A DNA stretch of 64,000 bases from Ascarosepion bandense (Eukaryota > Mollusca > Cephalopoda > Sepiida > Sepiidae): the NCBI GenBank assembly GCA_037127315.1, contig JBBBDQ010001156.1:281001-345000 (forward strand). The letters are read 5' to 3'. Both the position numbers and the translations under genes were made by a program. Positions 54,803 to 64,000 of this stretch are shown here, piece by piece. The number at the start of each line of letters is the position of its first letter. The stretch's first letter is position 1. The notes beneath the pieces are model-generated. The model worked only from the letters and a program-made list of their open reading frames with translations. It made no database searches and was not told where the DNA came from.

Positions 54803-55316
54803 GTTACGTCCATATCACATTGAATACACCGGTTCCCGCTTGATCACCGGAGTTAAGCAACGTTGAGCCTGGTAAGTACTTAGATGGGTGACCGCTTGGG
54901 AATACCAGGTGCTGTAAGCGTTTAGTGACGGATGTGCGTTGTGGTGCAGTGGATATCGGCTCGGAAAGAGAAATCGTTGAGCCGAGTTCGAATTCCAGTT
55001 GAATACCATGCATTGGGTATTTAAGCACTGGTACCCTTGGGAAAGGTATTAATCCGTCCCTTCCTTTTACTTCTGGGTTAAATAACAGGGTAGAACTTGG
55101 GGACCCTGCCCTTAAAAGCAAAATTCGAATGAATCTTGATACGCGAAAAGAAAAAGGTATTACTCGACACAAAAACTTATATAAAAAAACAACAACGATA
55201 CATTGTTGAAAGAAAAAGGTATAACCAGCAATAAATAAATAAAAAAAAATTAGTTGGCAATAAATGACCCGCCGAGGTTGATATGCCATAAAAAAAAACA
55301 ATCAACCAACCAACAA
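54803..55316 (+). mobile_element. Chimeric 5S-tRNA SINE, copy 2
   Basis: 5S-like head (ATACACCGGTTCCCGCTTGA, GTTAAGCAACGTTGAGCC, GGAATACCAGGTGCTGTAAG), then GACGGATGTGCGTTGTGGTG and GAGTTCGAATTCCAGTTGAA, then the shared body and the 3' end GCCGAGGTTGATATGCCATA with a CAACCAACCAAC tail. It has intact A and B boxes and is one of the two best copies. The minus-strand frames over it are not genes. Confidence 0.9.
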
Positions 55317-55732
55317 TTCCAAGGAAGCAATATGATGATTTTTTTTTGACTACCTTTTATTATTTCACGTTGCAGAGACCGTGATTCAAAATATTTCTTC
55401 AGTTAGAAAACGTTTAAATGTTTATTCAATACATGAGAAAGTTTATTCAAAATGAAAGTGTTATTCAAATCCTTAGTTGTTTTTACTAATTGTTGACGTA
55501 AATACAAAGCTCAAAAACTACTCATAGCAAAATATTACTTATAGAATTTGTTGTATACTGACGTGCAGATTATGTGGAAATGTGGGATAGATAACAATTG
55601 ACCATAGACTTGAAAAGTTAAGGTTGTAGCGATGTTGATTGATAGATAGATTTATTTTTAATGGCTAATCAAACTTTGCAGGTTATTTAAAGCCAGTAAA
55701 TATTTTTCGTTTTATGATTTTTTAGAATAATA
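55317..55732. other. No recognised feature
   Basis: AT-rich; nothing assignable. Confidence 0.4.
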
Positions 55733-56012
55733 AGGATTTTTTAATGATACAGTTTCTACTAATTAACCCATAACTGGAGAGGGTGGAGATATTGATTCAT
55801 ACATTTCCCAAGCTCATTTGCACGCAAATGAGTATAACGAACCCGACAGAAATTGGAACTCTGCTTTTCGATATCCGAATTTCTAGCCGCTACCCATTAA
55901 ACAACTCGCTTGCTCAAACGTACAGCACCTTGTATTCCGAAGAGATAACCCATTTAAGTACTAACCAGGCTCGGCATTGCTTTACATTCGTTGATCGTAC
56001 GAGATCCGATGT
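55733..56012 (-). mobile_element. Old 5S-tRNA SINE, reverse
   Basis: The plus strand carries the complements of the body (TAATTAACCCATAACTGGAG), of a B-box region (CGACAGAAATTGGAACTCTG) and of the 5S head (AGCACCTTGTATTCCGAAGA, TAAGTACTAACCAGGCTCGG). The order is reversed, as expected. Confidence 0.7.
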
Positions 56013-56459
56013 TTCAGTGTTATAGAGATCGAGGTAGCTTTCGAAAGTGTGTGTCTCTTGGGAAGAATCTGTCCGTATGGATCTTCTTACTTACTAATGG
56101 GATACAAATGAAATGGGGAAGATTCGTCCCAATTTATGTGACATTGCAGGTCATAAATAGTTTTATTCATACTCCATTAACGAAGACTGTTTTCTATAGA
56201 AGATAAATATTGAATAATATAACGAGAAAAAAAAAAGATTTAAAATATAACGGAAGCAATTGCTAAATAATTTATAAACAGGAAATTATTTTACATATGG
56301 AAATATCCTGTTCTTGATAATAACAGAGATGGTCTAAAGTAGAAAAACATGTTAAAATATTGTCTGTTTATCAACTGGTTTTGATGCGAAAAAAACGAAT
56401 GCCTTCAATTTCCTCTTTTTGATTCTAAAGAATAAGCTTCAGATTTTTTTCCCCAAAAT

Positions 56460-56770
56460 TTGCTCATTGCTTAGTCCATGTTATTTCTAACATCCTTCTG
56501 TAGAACCATATTATTTTTGACTCAAGCCTGTACTCAGTGTGTGAGGAGATTGCCCAGCTTTCACTGTCATAGAGGAAGACCGATATTCAGTAATAGTTCA
56601 ATATACTTTTTTTTTGTTTTTAACAAAATTTTCCAGTTTCTTAATATATTCTTTAGCTTTGAAAAGGCTTCTTCCGGTATCTAAATGGACCTTAAATTTT
56701 CGGTGTCCCGTTTGCCATCTGTTAAAACAGAGTAGTTATTTAAATTTTTTTTACTTGATTAATTTTGGTG
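56460..56770 (-). pseudogene. Family B LINE ORF fragment
   Basis: The minus strand gives MWFYRRMLEITWTKQ, preceded by AISSHTEYRLESK-like residues, the area just before WTEHVSNDEVL. It has frameshifts and the end is missing. Confidence 0.55.
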
Positions 56771-56779
56771 TTTTCAGTT

Positions 56780-57505
56780 TGTAGTTTGCCAAGCTAGTCT
56801 CCAAGAAAGCAATACAATGCGACACGTCGGTCTCAATCTCTCAGCCGACCTCAAGCAGAACGACTACATTGAATCAATAGTTACAGCTATTGCTAGGAAG
56901 GTTGGGTTACTTTGTCGGGTCAAGAAATTTTTCTTGTCAGAATAGATTCTGCACATATACAAATCTACTTGGATTTTGTAGATATACAAATCTACCATCA
57001 AATCTACCATTGTTAGTACACTGAATCCTGTTGCCATATCTGCTCGGATGCTTCTGCTATTCATTTCAGGTTTCTCGACAAAATGCAAAGGAGGATCTGC
57101 AATGTAATCGATCCAGATATAGCAGCTCGATTTCAGTCACTTTCCCAGTCACCTGTCTTCTCTCTGCCTTTTCTACAAATATTTTTATGGCTTCTGTTCT
57201 GAAGAGCTTATCACCCTAGTGCCTTCTCTACACAAATTTGTCGAGGTACAAGAATGGCAAGTAGGTCTCACGCTTTCACAGTCAAGGCAGTCATTACTAC
57301 TCAAGTAGTTTCTTTTCTTGCACTTCCCACTCTTGCTTAGAGTTACTTACTTGATAGCTACAATTTCCAAGAGTTTAAACGTCAATGGCCATCTTTTATC
57401 TCCTTGATTCCCATCTTTCTCTTATCCATTCCCCGTTACCCGCGTATCTGGCTCTTTCTTCCCAATCTACTCTACTCTTACGTAACTCCCTGCACACCAG
57501 TATTC
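56780..57505 (+). pseudogene. Family A LINE ORF end
   Basis: The plus strand gives LGLNLSADLKQNDYIESIV, AIARKVGLLCRVKKFFLS, LDKMQRRICNVIDPDIAAR, then FHSFFTVKA-like residues and LLDSYNFQEFKRQW. It extends further upstream than most copies. A (ATACAAATCTAC)-like duplication lies at 56955-57003. The 3' UTR continues beyond the inserted SINE at 58077. Confidence 0.75.
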
Positions 57506-57516
57506 CCATCTTTCTC

Positions 57517-58065
57517 AGGCTTACGGCCTATCACGTTGAATACAGCAGTTCTCGCTCAATCACCGAAGTTAAGAAGCGTTGAGTCGGGTCAAAACTTAGA
57601 TGGGTGACCATTTAGGAATACCAGGTGCTGTAAACGTAGGGACCAAAAATGGTCCACCGGTCCTCCTGGTTTAGGCACAGGGCTAACAAAAACAGTTAGT
57701 TACGGAAACAGTAACAAAAAGTTGCTACCCTACACACCATTAGGTGAGCCGAGTTCAAATTCCAGGTGAAGATACTGCATTCACTTAAAAACTGGTACTC
57801 TTGGAAAAGGTATTAATCCGTCCCTTCCCTCCAGTTATGGGTTAAATAACAAGGGTAGGACTTGGGAACCCTGCCCTTAAAAACAAATCCCAATGAATCT
57901 TGATACACGAAAAGAAAAAAGTATTACTAGACACAAAACTTATATAACAAACAACAATAAATTGTTGAAAGAAATAGGTATTACCAGCAATAAATAAATA
58001 AAATTTAGTTGGCAACAAATGACCCGCTGAGGTTGATGTGCCATAAATACAAAACAACCAACCAA
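57517..58065 (+). mobile_element. Recombinant SINE: 5S head and body joined to a 5S-tRNA SINE 3' half
   Basis: 5S-like head (GGCTTACGGCCTATCACGTT to GGTGCTGTAAACG), then the body of the 5S-headed family (AAAAATGGTCCACCGGTCCT to CCTACACACCATTAGGTG), then without a break GAGCCGAGTTCAAATTCC, the B-box half of the tRNA unit, and the chimera 3' end GCTGAGGTTGATGTGCC with CAACCAACCAA. The A box of the tRNA unit is missing. An 11-bp target duplication CCATCTTTCTC flanks it (57506-57516 and 58066-58076), so the mosaic moved as one unit. Confidence 0.9.
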
Positions 58066-58076
58066 CCATCTTTCTC

Positions 58077-58195
58077 TTATCATTTCTTCGTCACCCATTC
58101 TACCTTGTTCCTCTTTCATCTCGCTCTCCTCACATGTACCTACCTGAGCTCCAGTGGCACTACTGCCTTGGCTGAAGTGAAGCGATTATATGAAA
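58077..58195 (+). mobile_element. Family A LINE 3' UTR and tail
   Basis: Continues the UTR broken by the SINE (TTATCATTTCTTCGTCACCC) and ends TGCCTTGGCTGAAGTGAAGC and an A run. Confidence 0.75.
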
Positions 58196-58676
58196 AAAAT
58201 CTTAAATCTTTAATCCTTTTGCTGACAACTTTATTTTCTATTTTGTTACAATTTATATTTAGTTCTTTCGTCTTGCTTTTCTTCACTACATTCTGTGTGA
58301 ATTCTTGTAGTTTCCGTTTCTCATCTGTTATCAACATTGCGTTTTTATATCTTATTGTGTTAAGAATATGGTACCCAATTATAAGACCTGGTAAGAATTC
58401 TAATTTTCTCCGAACCCACTCGCTGTAAATTTTGTTCGGATAGTAGATAACTCTTATGCTCCTTTTCATTTTCTGTCTATTTTCTACATTCATTTTCTAT
58501 TTGTATAGGAGGTTTTCTCGGAGTGTAAGTTCTAGAATATTCTGAAATCTTTCTCAAATAAATCAAGTATAACTAGCAGTTAAAATAGTTATTCGTGTCA
58601 TAATTTATCAAACGATTTTGCATAATCTATAAAACACAAACACATGTTATTCTTCATATGTAATGTTATTTCTGAT
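58196..58676 (-). pseudogene. Family B LINE RT fragment, left half of a split copy
   Basis: The minus strand gives LCFIDYAKSFDKL (motif A) and, after a gap, HILNTIRYKNAMLITDE, where the YADD box reads YKNA, then VVKKSKTKELNINCNKIE. The upstream part lies at 59388-59530, on the other side of the SINE cluster. Confidence 0.7.
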
Positions 58677-59150
58677 ATCAGTCAGTTAAGTGCCATACAT
58701 AATACACGCTTGGGCGATCATGTCTCGAAAGAGACATGACTGACTGGGCAGAAGATTATCCCGCAGTAGGTTGCCATTGCTTTCTGTGGTAGACTGCTTA
58801 ATTATATTAATAAAAAGTAATTAGTGGGGGATTAGTTTATTACTTCATGACAATAGAAAACTGATCCCCTACTTTATGCCCAGTAGAAGCTTTGTCTTTC
58901 CAACTATTTATTCAATCAGTTAAGTACCATACGTGATACACGCTTTGGGCGATCATGTCTCGAAAGAGACATGACTGACTGGGCAGAAGATTATCCCGCA
59001 GTAGGTTGCCATTGCTTTCTGTGGTAGACTGGTTAATTATATTAATAAAAAGTAATTAGTGGGGGATTAGTTTATTACTTCATGACAATAGAAAACTGAT
59101 CCCCTACTTTATGCCCAGTAGAAGCTTTGTCTTTCCAACTATTTATTCAG
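58677..59150 (-). repeat. Two 235-bp tandem units (SINE 3' part plus a foldback sequence)
   Basis: Units start at about 58682 and 58916, with the next start at 59151. Each has the reverse SINE end (CAGTTAAGTGCCATAC..., CCCGCAGTAGGTTGCCATTG) and then about 110 bp of non-SINE DNA containing AGTGGGGGATTAGTTT and its near complement AAACTGATCCCCTACTTT. The two units are nearly identical. Confidence 0.9.
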
Positions 59151-59379
59151 TCAGTTAAGTGCCATACGTAATACACGCTTTGGCAATCATGTCTCGAAAG
59201 AGACATGACTGACTGGGCAGAAGATTATCCCGCAGTAGGTTGCTATTGTTTTCTGCGGTAGACTGGTTGCTAGTCAAGGCTATAGAACCCAATCTGTCCT
59301 ATTATTTAACCCATAACTGGAGGAAAGAGACGAATTAATACCTTTTCCAAGGGTATTTGTGCGTAAGTGAATACTTCAC
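59151..59379 (-). mobile_element. tRNA-type SINE next to the 235-bp units
   Basis: Continues past the point where the units diverge (GGTAGACTGGTTGCTAGTCA) into the normal SINE body. It lacks the head. TTTCTGAT at 58669-58676 and 59380-59387 appears to be the target duplication of the whole cluster. Confidence 0.8.
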
Positions 59380-59387
59380 TTTCTGAT

Positions 59388-59530
59388 GTCATTCTGAGAA
59401 TAAATATCGCATTCCTTGTTCAGGTGTCTTTAACGAGCACGCATTTGCAGTCTTATTCTATCATGTGCTCTATTTCTAAGAATTCGGATGAATTTGTTAT
59501 GTATCTCATTAAGCTGATGGCCCAACAAAA
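59388..59530 (-). pseudogene. Family B LINE RT fragment, right half of a split copy
   Basis: The minus strand reads LMRYITNSSEFL, then a DT(G)TRNAIFILRM-type stretch, matching ISLMSHITRLIIR at 27500. It continues into 58196-58676 if the SINE cluster is removed. Confidence 0.6.
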
Positions 59531-59579
59531 ATTGCATTGATATAGAAATAATGAAAAACACAGATGTAGTAGATATGCT

Positions 59580-60010
59580 TAAAAATAAAAAGAGCTGACA
59601 GGAAAAAAGACATGTTCAAGAACGGGGCTCATAAAGTCCAAAGCACACTCAGTATTGGTAACGGGGCTCATAAAATCCAAGGCACACTCAATATTGGTAA
59701 AAGAGAAAGAGAAATACTTAATAGATGGAGGAAATACATCGGAGAGTTCTTCCATGGCGAAATAGGAAAACCTACAATACACACGATATGGAAGGACCCG
59801 AAATATTAAAGGCTGAAATTAAATCAGCACACGTCAAATTGAAAAGGAATACATCAGCTTGACCAGATGGATTACAGACTTTGACGGCTACATCATTGGC
59901 AAAATTAAAATTATAATAAAGATGATTACGATACCAGATTTAATTTTCATAACGCTACCTAAGAAGCCAGACGCAAGTTAAGACTGTGAAAACCATCTGA
60001 TAATGTAAAG
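59580..60010 (+). pseudogene. Family B LINE RT N-terminal fragment
   Basis: The plus strand reads QGTLNIGKREREILNRWRKY, IGKPTIHTIWKDPKY then AEIKSAHVKLKRN and PDGLQT. It is the RT entry region, head to head with the minus-strand copy. HKVQSTLSIGNGA / HKIQGTLNIGKRE shows a short internal duplication at 59620-59700. Stops follow. Confidence 0.65.
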
Positions 60011-60329
60011 GGGGGAAATAAAATGTAATATATGAAATATATATACATCAAATATATATATATATCAGATATGAAATCTGGTGCTATTATTGGTCAGCGT
60101 TTTCGCTATATTACATGTGCAAAGATTTTTCTGCTTGTTGAAAGATCGGATTGTGTCCACTAAGGTTAATGGAAAAGGAAAATTTAACAGAAAGGAATTC
60201 TTCAAATAGGATCGTAACTCAGCTTTGTTTTAATTTGAAATTAGAACTTGTCATTTGAACACAGACATTTAACTAAATGTCATGAGGCTTTTCATATCAG
60301 TGATTAAGTTTAAAACGTACGGTGCATAT
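60011..60329. other. No recognised feature
   Basis: Includes a short TA-rich tract at 60040-60066. Confidence 0.4.
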
Positions 60330-60578
60330 GTCTACGGCTGTATCGTGTTGAATACACCGGTTCTCGTCTGATCATTGAAGTTAAGCAACATCAAGCCTGG
60401 TCAGTAGTTAGATGGGTAACTGTTTGGGAATAATAGATGCTGTTAACGTAGGGACCAGAAATGGTTTACCGTTCCTCCTGATTTAGGCGCAGGACCTACC
60501 AAAAACAGTTTGTTACAGAAACAATAGCAAAAGTCGCTTCCTTGCACACCATTAGGTGCAATGGATAAGTTGATGATT
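60330..60578 (+). mobile_element. 5S-headed SINE, copy 2
   Basis: GTCTACGGCTGTATCGTGTT to ATAGATGCTGTTAACG, then GGACCAGAAATGGTTTACCG, AGTTTGTTACAGAAACAATA, TTGCACACCATTAGGTGCAA and a GATGAT end. Slightly more diverged than 50277-50545. Confidence 0.85.
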
Positions 60579-60821
60579 TATGGAATAAATATAATATTTT
60601 CTTTTATTATAATAAATTCATATTGTTGTCAAGGATTGCATTTATGAAGATCAAAACAATATCAATGTTATTAGGAAAAAATAATAAAATAAAAGATTTT
60701 GATAAATCATACGTGAATATAAAGTAAAAAAGAGAAGTATGCTTTTAATTTCAAGTGTGTATGAAGGTATAGAAGCTAAAATGTTGTGCGTTTGAGTGCA
60801 TTTTAGATGGGTATTTCAGGT

Positions 60822-61285
60822 TTTTTTTTTTTAATCGTTTCACCCCGAGCAAGGCGGAAATGCCACTGACGTGCGGCGTGGGGGCGGGGGGGGGGCTACA
60901 TAACTGTAAAAAGATTAATTAGAAAAGAGTGAGGAGTACAGACCAGTTAGAAAAGAGCAATAGAAAGATGAGAATGCAGGTGTGATGACAGTTACATAGA
61001 TAGAGGGAAAGGGAAGGATATACGGGGTGGGGAGCGAGCTAGAATCCAGTGGTTAATAGATGAGTATTGACATTGCATTTCAACTCCTGGAGGTTGTAGC
61101 CATCAGGAAAGCAAGAATATGGGAGAGAGTTCCACAGGGGGAAGTGCGAGAGAAGAAGCTGCATGAGTAGAATTGTCGTCTGCATTTGGCTAACCTAACT
61201 GTGGATCTGGTTGCACGAGTAAACACCTGTTGTGGAGGCACCAGTGACTTAAGTTCGTCCGAGCAGAAGCCATGAAAATATAGAA
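60822..61285 (-). mobile_element. Family A LINE 3' end
   Basis: Minus strand: YFHGFCSDELKSLVPPQQVF, KCRRQFYSCSFFSRTS and a final MATTSRS area. The 3' terminus is the complement of CCTTGCTCGGGGTGAAACGA plus an A run. A G-rich interruption GGGGGCGGGGGGGGGGC lies at 60881-60896. It breaks off at 61285. Confidence 0.8.
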
Positions 61286-61734
61286 CAGACAAATTAAGTA
61301 AGTATAGGTATAACTGGCATTTCTATTCAAGGATGCGAATTTAGTAAGGTGGCTAGTTAATCCACGTTGAAGACGCCTGCTCAGGCACATTTGCGTTTGT
61401 TAAACACCCACAGAACTCACCTATGGTATATACTGCAACTATTCTGAATAGACCTTAGTTACAGTTTCTGGGAGAAAGTGTGTTATCTAACATGAACAAG
61501 ACTAGCACGCTCAAATCTTCGGTGAAGATGATTTGTGATTTTGTGAAAGGACAACCATCAATCAGTTTTTTACTCACAAGGTTGATGTTTTAGAAGACAG
61601 GAGTAAATGGTAAGCGATGGAAAAATCGTCAACGGACCGGGGAAAATAATGTTCCCTAGCGGAGAAATAATTACCACATGGTACTGCTAGTTTCCTGGAA
61701 AGCAAAACACAGCGCCTCCTTGGCCCAACTTTCG
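61286..61734. other. No recognised feature
   Basis: Unassigned. TTGAAGACGCCTGCTCAGGCACATTTG resembles 52005-52027 (AGACGCCCGCTCAGGCATATTTG), so a dispersed repeat may be present. Confidence 0.4.
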
Positions 61735-62225
61735 TAACCAACATGATTTGAAAAGACTACACCGAATCTATGGTTGCATCTACTGCTAGGGAGGTTGGGT
61801 CACTGTGTATGGTCAGAACGTTTTTCTACCAGCGCATTGACTACTGTTACCATATCTCTTCGAGGGCTCCTGCTATTTGTTTTGAGGTTATCGATAAATT
61901 CCAAAGGAGCATCTGCAATATAATCGATCCTAACTTGTCAGTTCGCCTTTAGTCACTTGACGTGATGTGGCTTCCCTCTGTCTTTTCTACAACTATTTTC
62001 ATGGCAACTAATCTGACGAGCTTTCTAACTTGGTATCTGGACCACGTGAATTTACGCACCTGTGTCCCACCCTTTTAGCGTTTAAATTGTGAGAATTCTA
62101 TTTCCTTGAGTTGTATCCATCTTTGATCCTTTCTTCGACACTCCGTTTACCCTGCTTTTTTTTCTCACTATAATCACTGCGCATTAGTGGCAGTCCCGTC
62201 TTTCTAAGAGTTTTTTTTTTAACCT
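61735..62225 (+). pseudogene. Family A LINE 3' end, decayed
   Basis: The plus strand gives FFYQRIDYCYHISSRAPAI, VIDKFQRSICNIIDPNLS, then DVMWLPSVFSTTIFMAT and a 3' UTR with CGCATTAGTGGCAGTCCCGT and an A/T tail. Stops and frameshifts. Confidence 0.75.
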
Positions 62226-62607
62226 TACACTTTAGAGTAAGGGGGAGAAAGAGAATGAGGTAGGAAAATGTTTGTCGTTTATAGACATAAACAGCGCCGT
62301 CTAGTGGCGTCTGTCGAAACCAAGCGGAGTAATCATATTTCCATTTTCTTTGAATTTGAATATCATGGCAAAATGCATTTCAATTACTTATAAGTCCTTA
62401 TTATTATTTTATATATCGATTTTATTTAATTTCGCCACACACGTAAACTATTATTATTGACAAGTTGACTGCATGAGTTCATTACGATTTTCTAACATCA
62501 AACGTCAACTTTATAATAAAAATTAAGAAAATAATGTTATTTCGTGAGATGATTTATAGATTCAAAAGAAGTCTTAAAATTGTTTGCACACTAAAAGTAT
62601 CTCTGAA
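62226..62607. other. No recognised feature
   Basis: AT-rich, no supported feature. Confidence 0.4.
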
Positions 62608-63215
62608 ATTTTTCTTTTTAATCATTTCACCCCAAGCAAGGTATTCCACTGCCACTATAGCGCAGGGGGTTACATAGGGGAAGGTAAAGAGAAGGAGTGG
62701 TTAGACATAGGGAATGTCAGGAGGAAGGTGACAGATGAGTAAGGATACCGAGGATGAGGGTTGGGTAGATGGGAAGAGTGTTTGATAGAATTGGAGTAGG
62801 TTAGTGTGTTAGGAGGTGTCTATTGACCTTACATTTAAACTCCTGGAGATTGTAGCCGTCAGGGAAGCAATCGTGTGGAAGGGAATTCCACAGTCGGGAA
62901 GTGCAAGGAAAGAAACTGTTAAAGTAGAAGTTGCGGTTGCATTTTATCGGTTTCACTGTAAAAGGGTGGGATCTAGTTGCTAATCTAGTTTCTCGTGCAA
63001 ATTCATACGTAGGGGGCACCAGTAATCTAAGTTCATCGGAGCAGAAGCCATGAAAGTATTTATAGAAGAGACACAGGGAAACCACGCCACGCCGGTGAGA
63101 GAGTGACTGTAGCCAGTCTGCCAAGTCGGTATCGATCACATCACAGAACCCCGAGGAGAATAGCAGGGGCACTCGACCTGATGTGGCAGCAGTATTCAAT
63201 ACTCGAGTAAATGTT
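62608..63215 (-). mobile_element. Family A LINE 3' end, well preserved
   Basis: A 162-residue minus-strand frame (62801-63289) holds SGFCDVIDTDLADWLQSLSH, SLCLFYKYFHGFCSDELRLL, RETRLATRSHPFTVKPIKC, SRLWNSLPHDCFPDGYNL and FKCKVNRHLLTH. It ends with the complement of CCTTGCTTGGGGTGAAATGA. The frame start and the part above 63215 are not LINE. Confidence 0.9.
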
Positions 63216-63337
63216 AAAATAAGCTCATTGTTGTTGCCCGTAGGTAAAAATGTATTAAAAAAAAGCCAAGAACTCATAATCAATGTCATAATAAAAACAA
63301 GTTATTTCGTGGTTGATAGGCTTCCAGACATATGAAG

Positions 63338-63423
63338 TAGAAACAGCTTGTCTCGTATAATCACCGATGTTAAGCAACGCCAAGAATGGTCAGTACCTAG
63401 ATGAATAGCTACTGAGAATAACA
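63338..63423 (+). mobile_element. 5S-like SINE fragment
   Basis: CTTGTCTCGTATAATCACCG, TGTTAAGCAACGCCAAGAAT and AGTACCTAGATGAATAGCTA are the middle of a 5S head. It stops at AATAACAG, where LINE sequence begins. Confidence 0.6.
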
Positions 63424-63655
63424 GTCACTTTCTAACCTATGTGATGTGCCTTGCAACTGTCCTTTTTTTACACTAATGTTTTCATGGAAACTACTATAAT
63501 TATATTTTTTTCTAATTTCCAGACTACATAGATTCACTCGTGCTAATAGATCGGCATCAAGGTTCCACCCATTTATCGACGCAACTATCTCATCTATTCT
63601 AAAAGTTTCTTTTTTCGCCACTCCCGTTTATGGAACTCCCTTACATTTACTTGCT
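63424..63655 (+). pseudogene. Family A LINE ORF fragment fused to the 5S piece
   Basis: The plus strand corresponds to QSLSNLCDVPCNCPFFTLMF, then TRANRSASRFHPF and FFATPVYGTPLHLLA, a decayed form of the TRATRLATGSHPF...LWNSLP block. Confidence 0.55.
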
Positions 63656-63659
63656 TCAA

Positions 63660-63970
63660 CGATAGTTAAGTGCCATACGTGATACACGCTTTGGCGATCA
63701 TGTTTCGAAAGAGACATGACTGACTGGGCAGATGACTATTCCGCAGTAGGTTGCCATTACTTTCTGCGGTAGACTGGTTGCCAGCCAAGGCTATAGAACC
63801 CAATCTGTCCTGTTATTTAACCCATAACTGGAGGGAAGAGACGGATTAATACCTTTCCCAAGGTTATCTGCGTGTAAGTGAATGCAATGAATTCAACTGG
63901 ATTTCGAACTGGGCTCCCCGATTTCTCGTTCCTTGCTGATATCCACTGCACCACAATGTACATCCAATAA
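63660..63970 (-). mobile_element. tRNA-type SINE, full length
   Basis: The minus strand begins GGATGTACATTGTGGTGCAG (A box) and CAGTTCGAAATCCAGTTG (B box), with the complete standard body ending TATGGCACTTAACT. It lies directly against the LINE fragment at 63655. Confidence 0.85.
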
Positions 63971-64000
63971 AGGAGACATCCATAAAAAATAAGGAAATAA

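Noticed and set aside
54804..55301. 165-residue minus-strand ORF
   Set aside because: It lies entirely on the 5S-tRNA SINE in antisense, and comparable frames appear at other SINE copies.

Overview
The window looks like an AT-rich, gene-poor stretch of an animal genome made almost entirely of mobile-element debris. I found no convincing host protein-coding gene, no intact rRNA or tRNA gene and no CRISPR array. The taxon is an inference. The 5S-derived SINE heads look lophotrochozoan in style, and the mix of tRNA-type SINEs, long (TA)n tracts, LINEs, Helitrons and Tc1/mariner elements would suit a mollusc, perhaps a cephalopod, but nothing here proves it.

LINEs. Four LINE groups recur. Family A is CR1/L2-like: a reverse transcriptase C-terminus (HIYKSTIRPCMEYCCHLW, LCLFYKYFHGFCSDEL, RLWNSLP) followed by a 3' end near CCTTGCTCGGGGTGAAATGA. 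More than fifteen 5'-truncated copies lie on both strands. Family B is an APE-type LINE with a GAA-repeat tail and the C-terminus WTEHVSNDEVLERM. Family C encodes a restriction-like endonuclease (RLE) and occurs as one longer copy plus two tandem 3' copies at 30.7-34.3 kb. Family D is a fossil element, also RLE-like, at 5.8-6.7 kb.

SINEs. Three related architectures occur: tRNA-headed, 5S-headed, and a 5S plus tRNA chimera. All three sit next to each other at 49.8-50.9 kb. A further mosaic, bounded by an 11-bp target-site duplication, lies inside a family A 3' end at 57.5-58.1 kb.

DNA elements. There is a dead Tc1 with paired direct repeats in its ends (2556-4515), itself hit by a family B LINE and a Helitron. 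There are two dead mariners (28.7-29.1 kb and 40.3-41.7 kb), a non-autonomous hAT with a perfect 8-bp duplication (47,977-48,452), three non-autonomous Helitrons with TC...CTAG-type ends, an unclassified element with about 190-bp inverted terminal repeats (16.04-16.76 kb), and a possible pogo-like end (20.27 kb). LTR material includes a Gypsy LTR with a gag fragment (21.4-22.5 kb) and a probable solo LTR (24,917-25,880).

Tandem DNA. A degenerate satellite with a period of about 76 bp fills most of 8.57-17.1 kb and has been opened by LINEs, a 149-bp VNTR and the long-TIR element. A diverged repeat of about 490 bp hosts a mariner at 40-42.7 kb. Smaller duplications have periods of 66, 235 and 364 bp. 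The order of nesting can be read at several loci, so the window is a good record of relative insertion order. The best candidates for something undescribed are the 5S-tRNA SINE system with its recombinant, the tandem RLE LINE array, the Helitron family and the long-TIR element.
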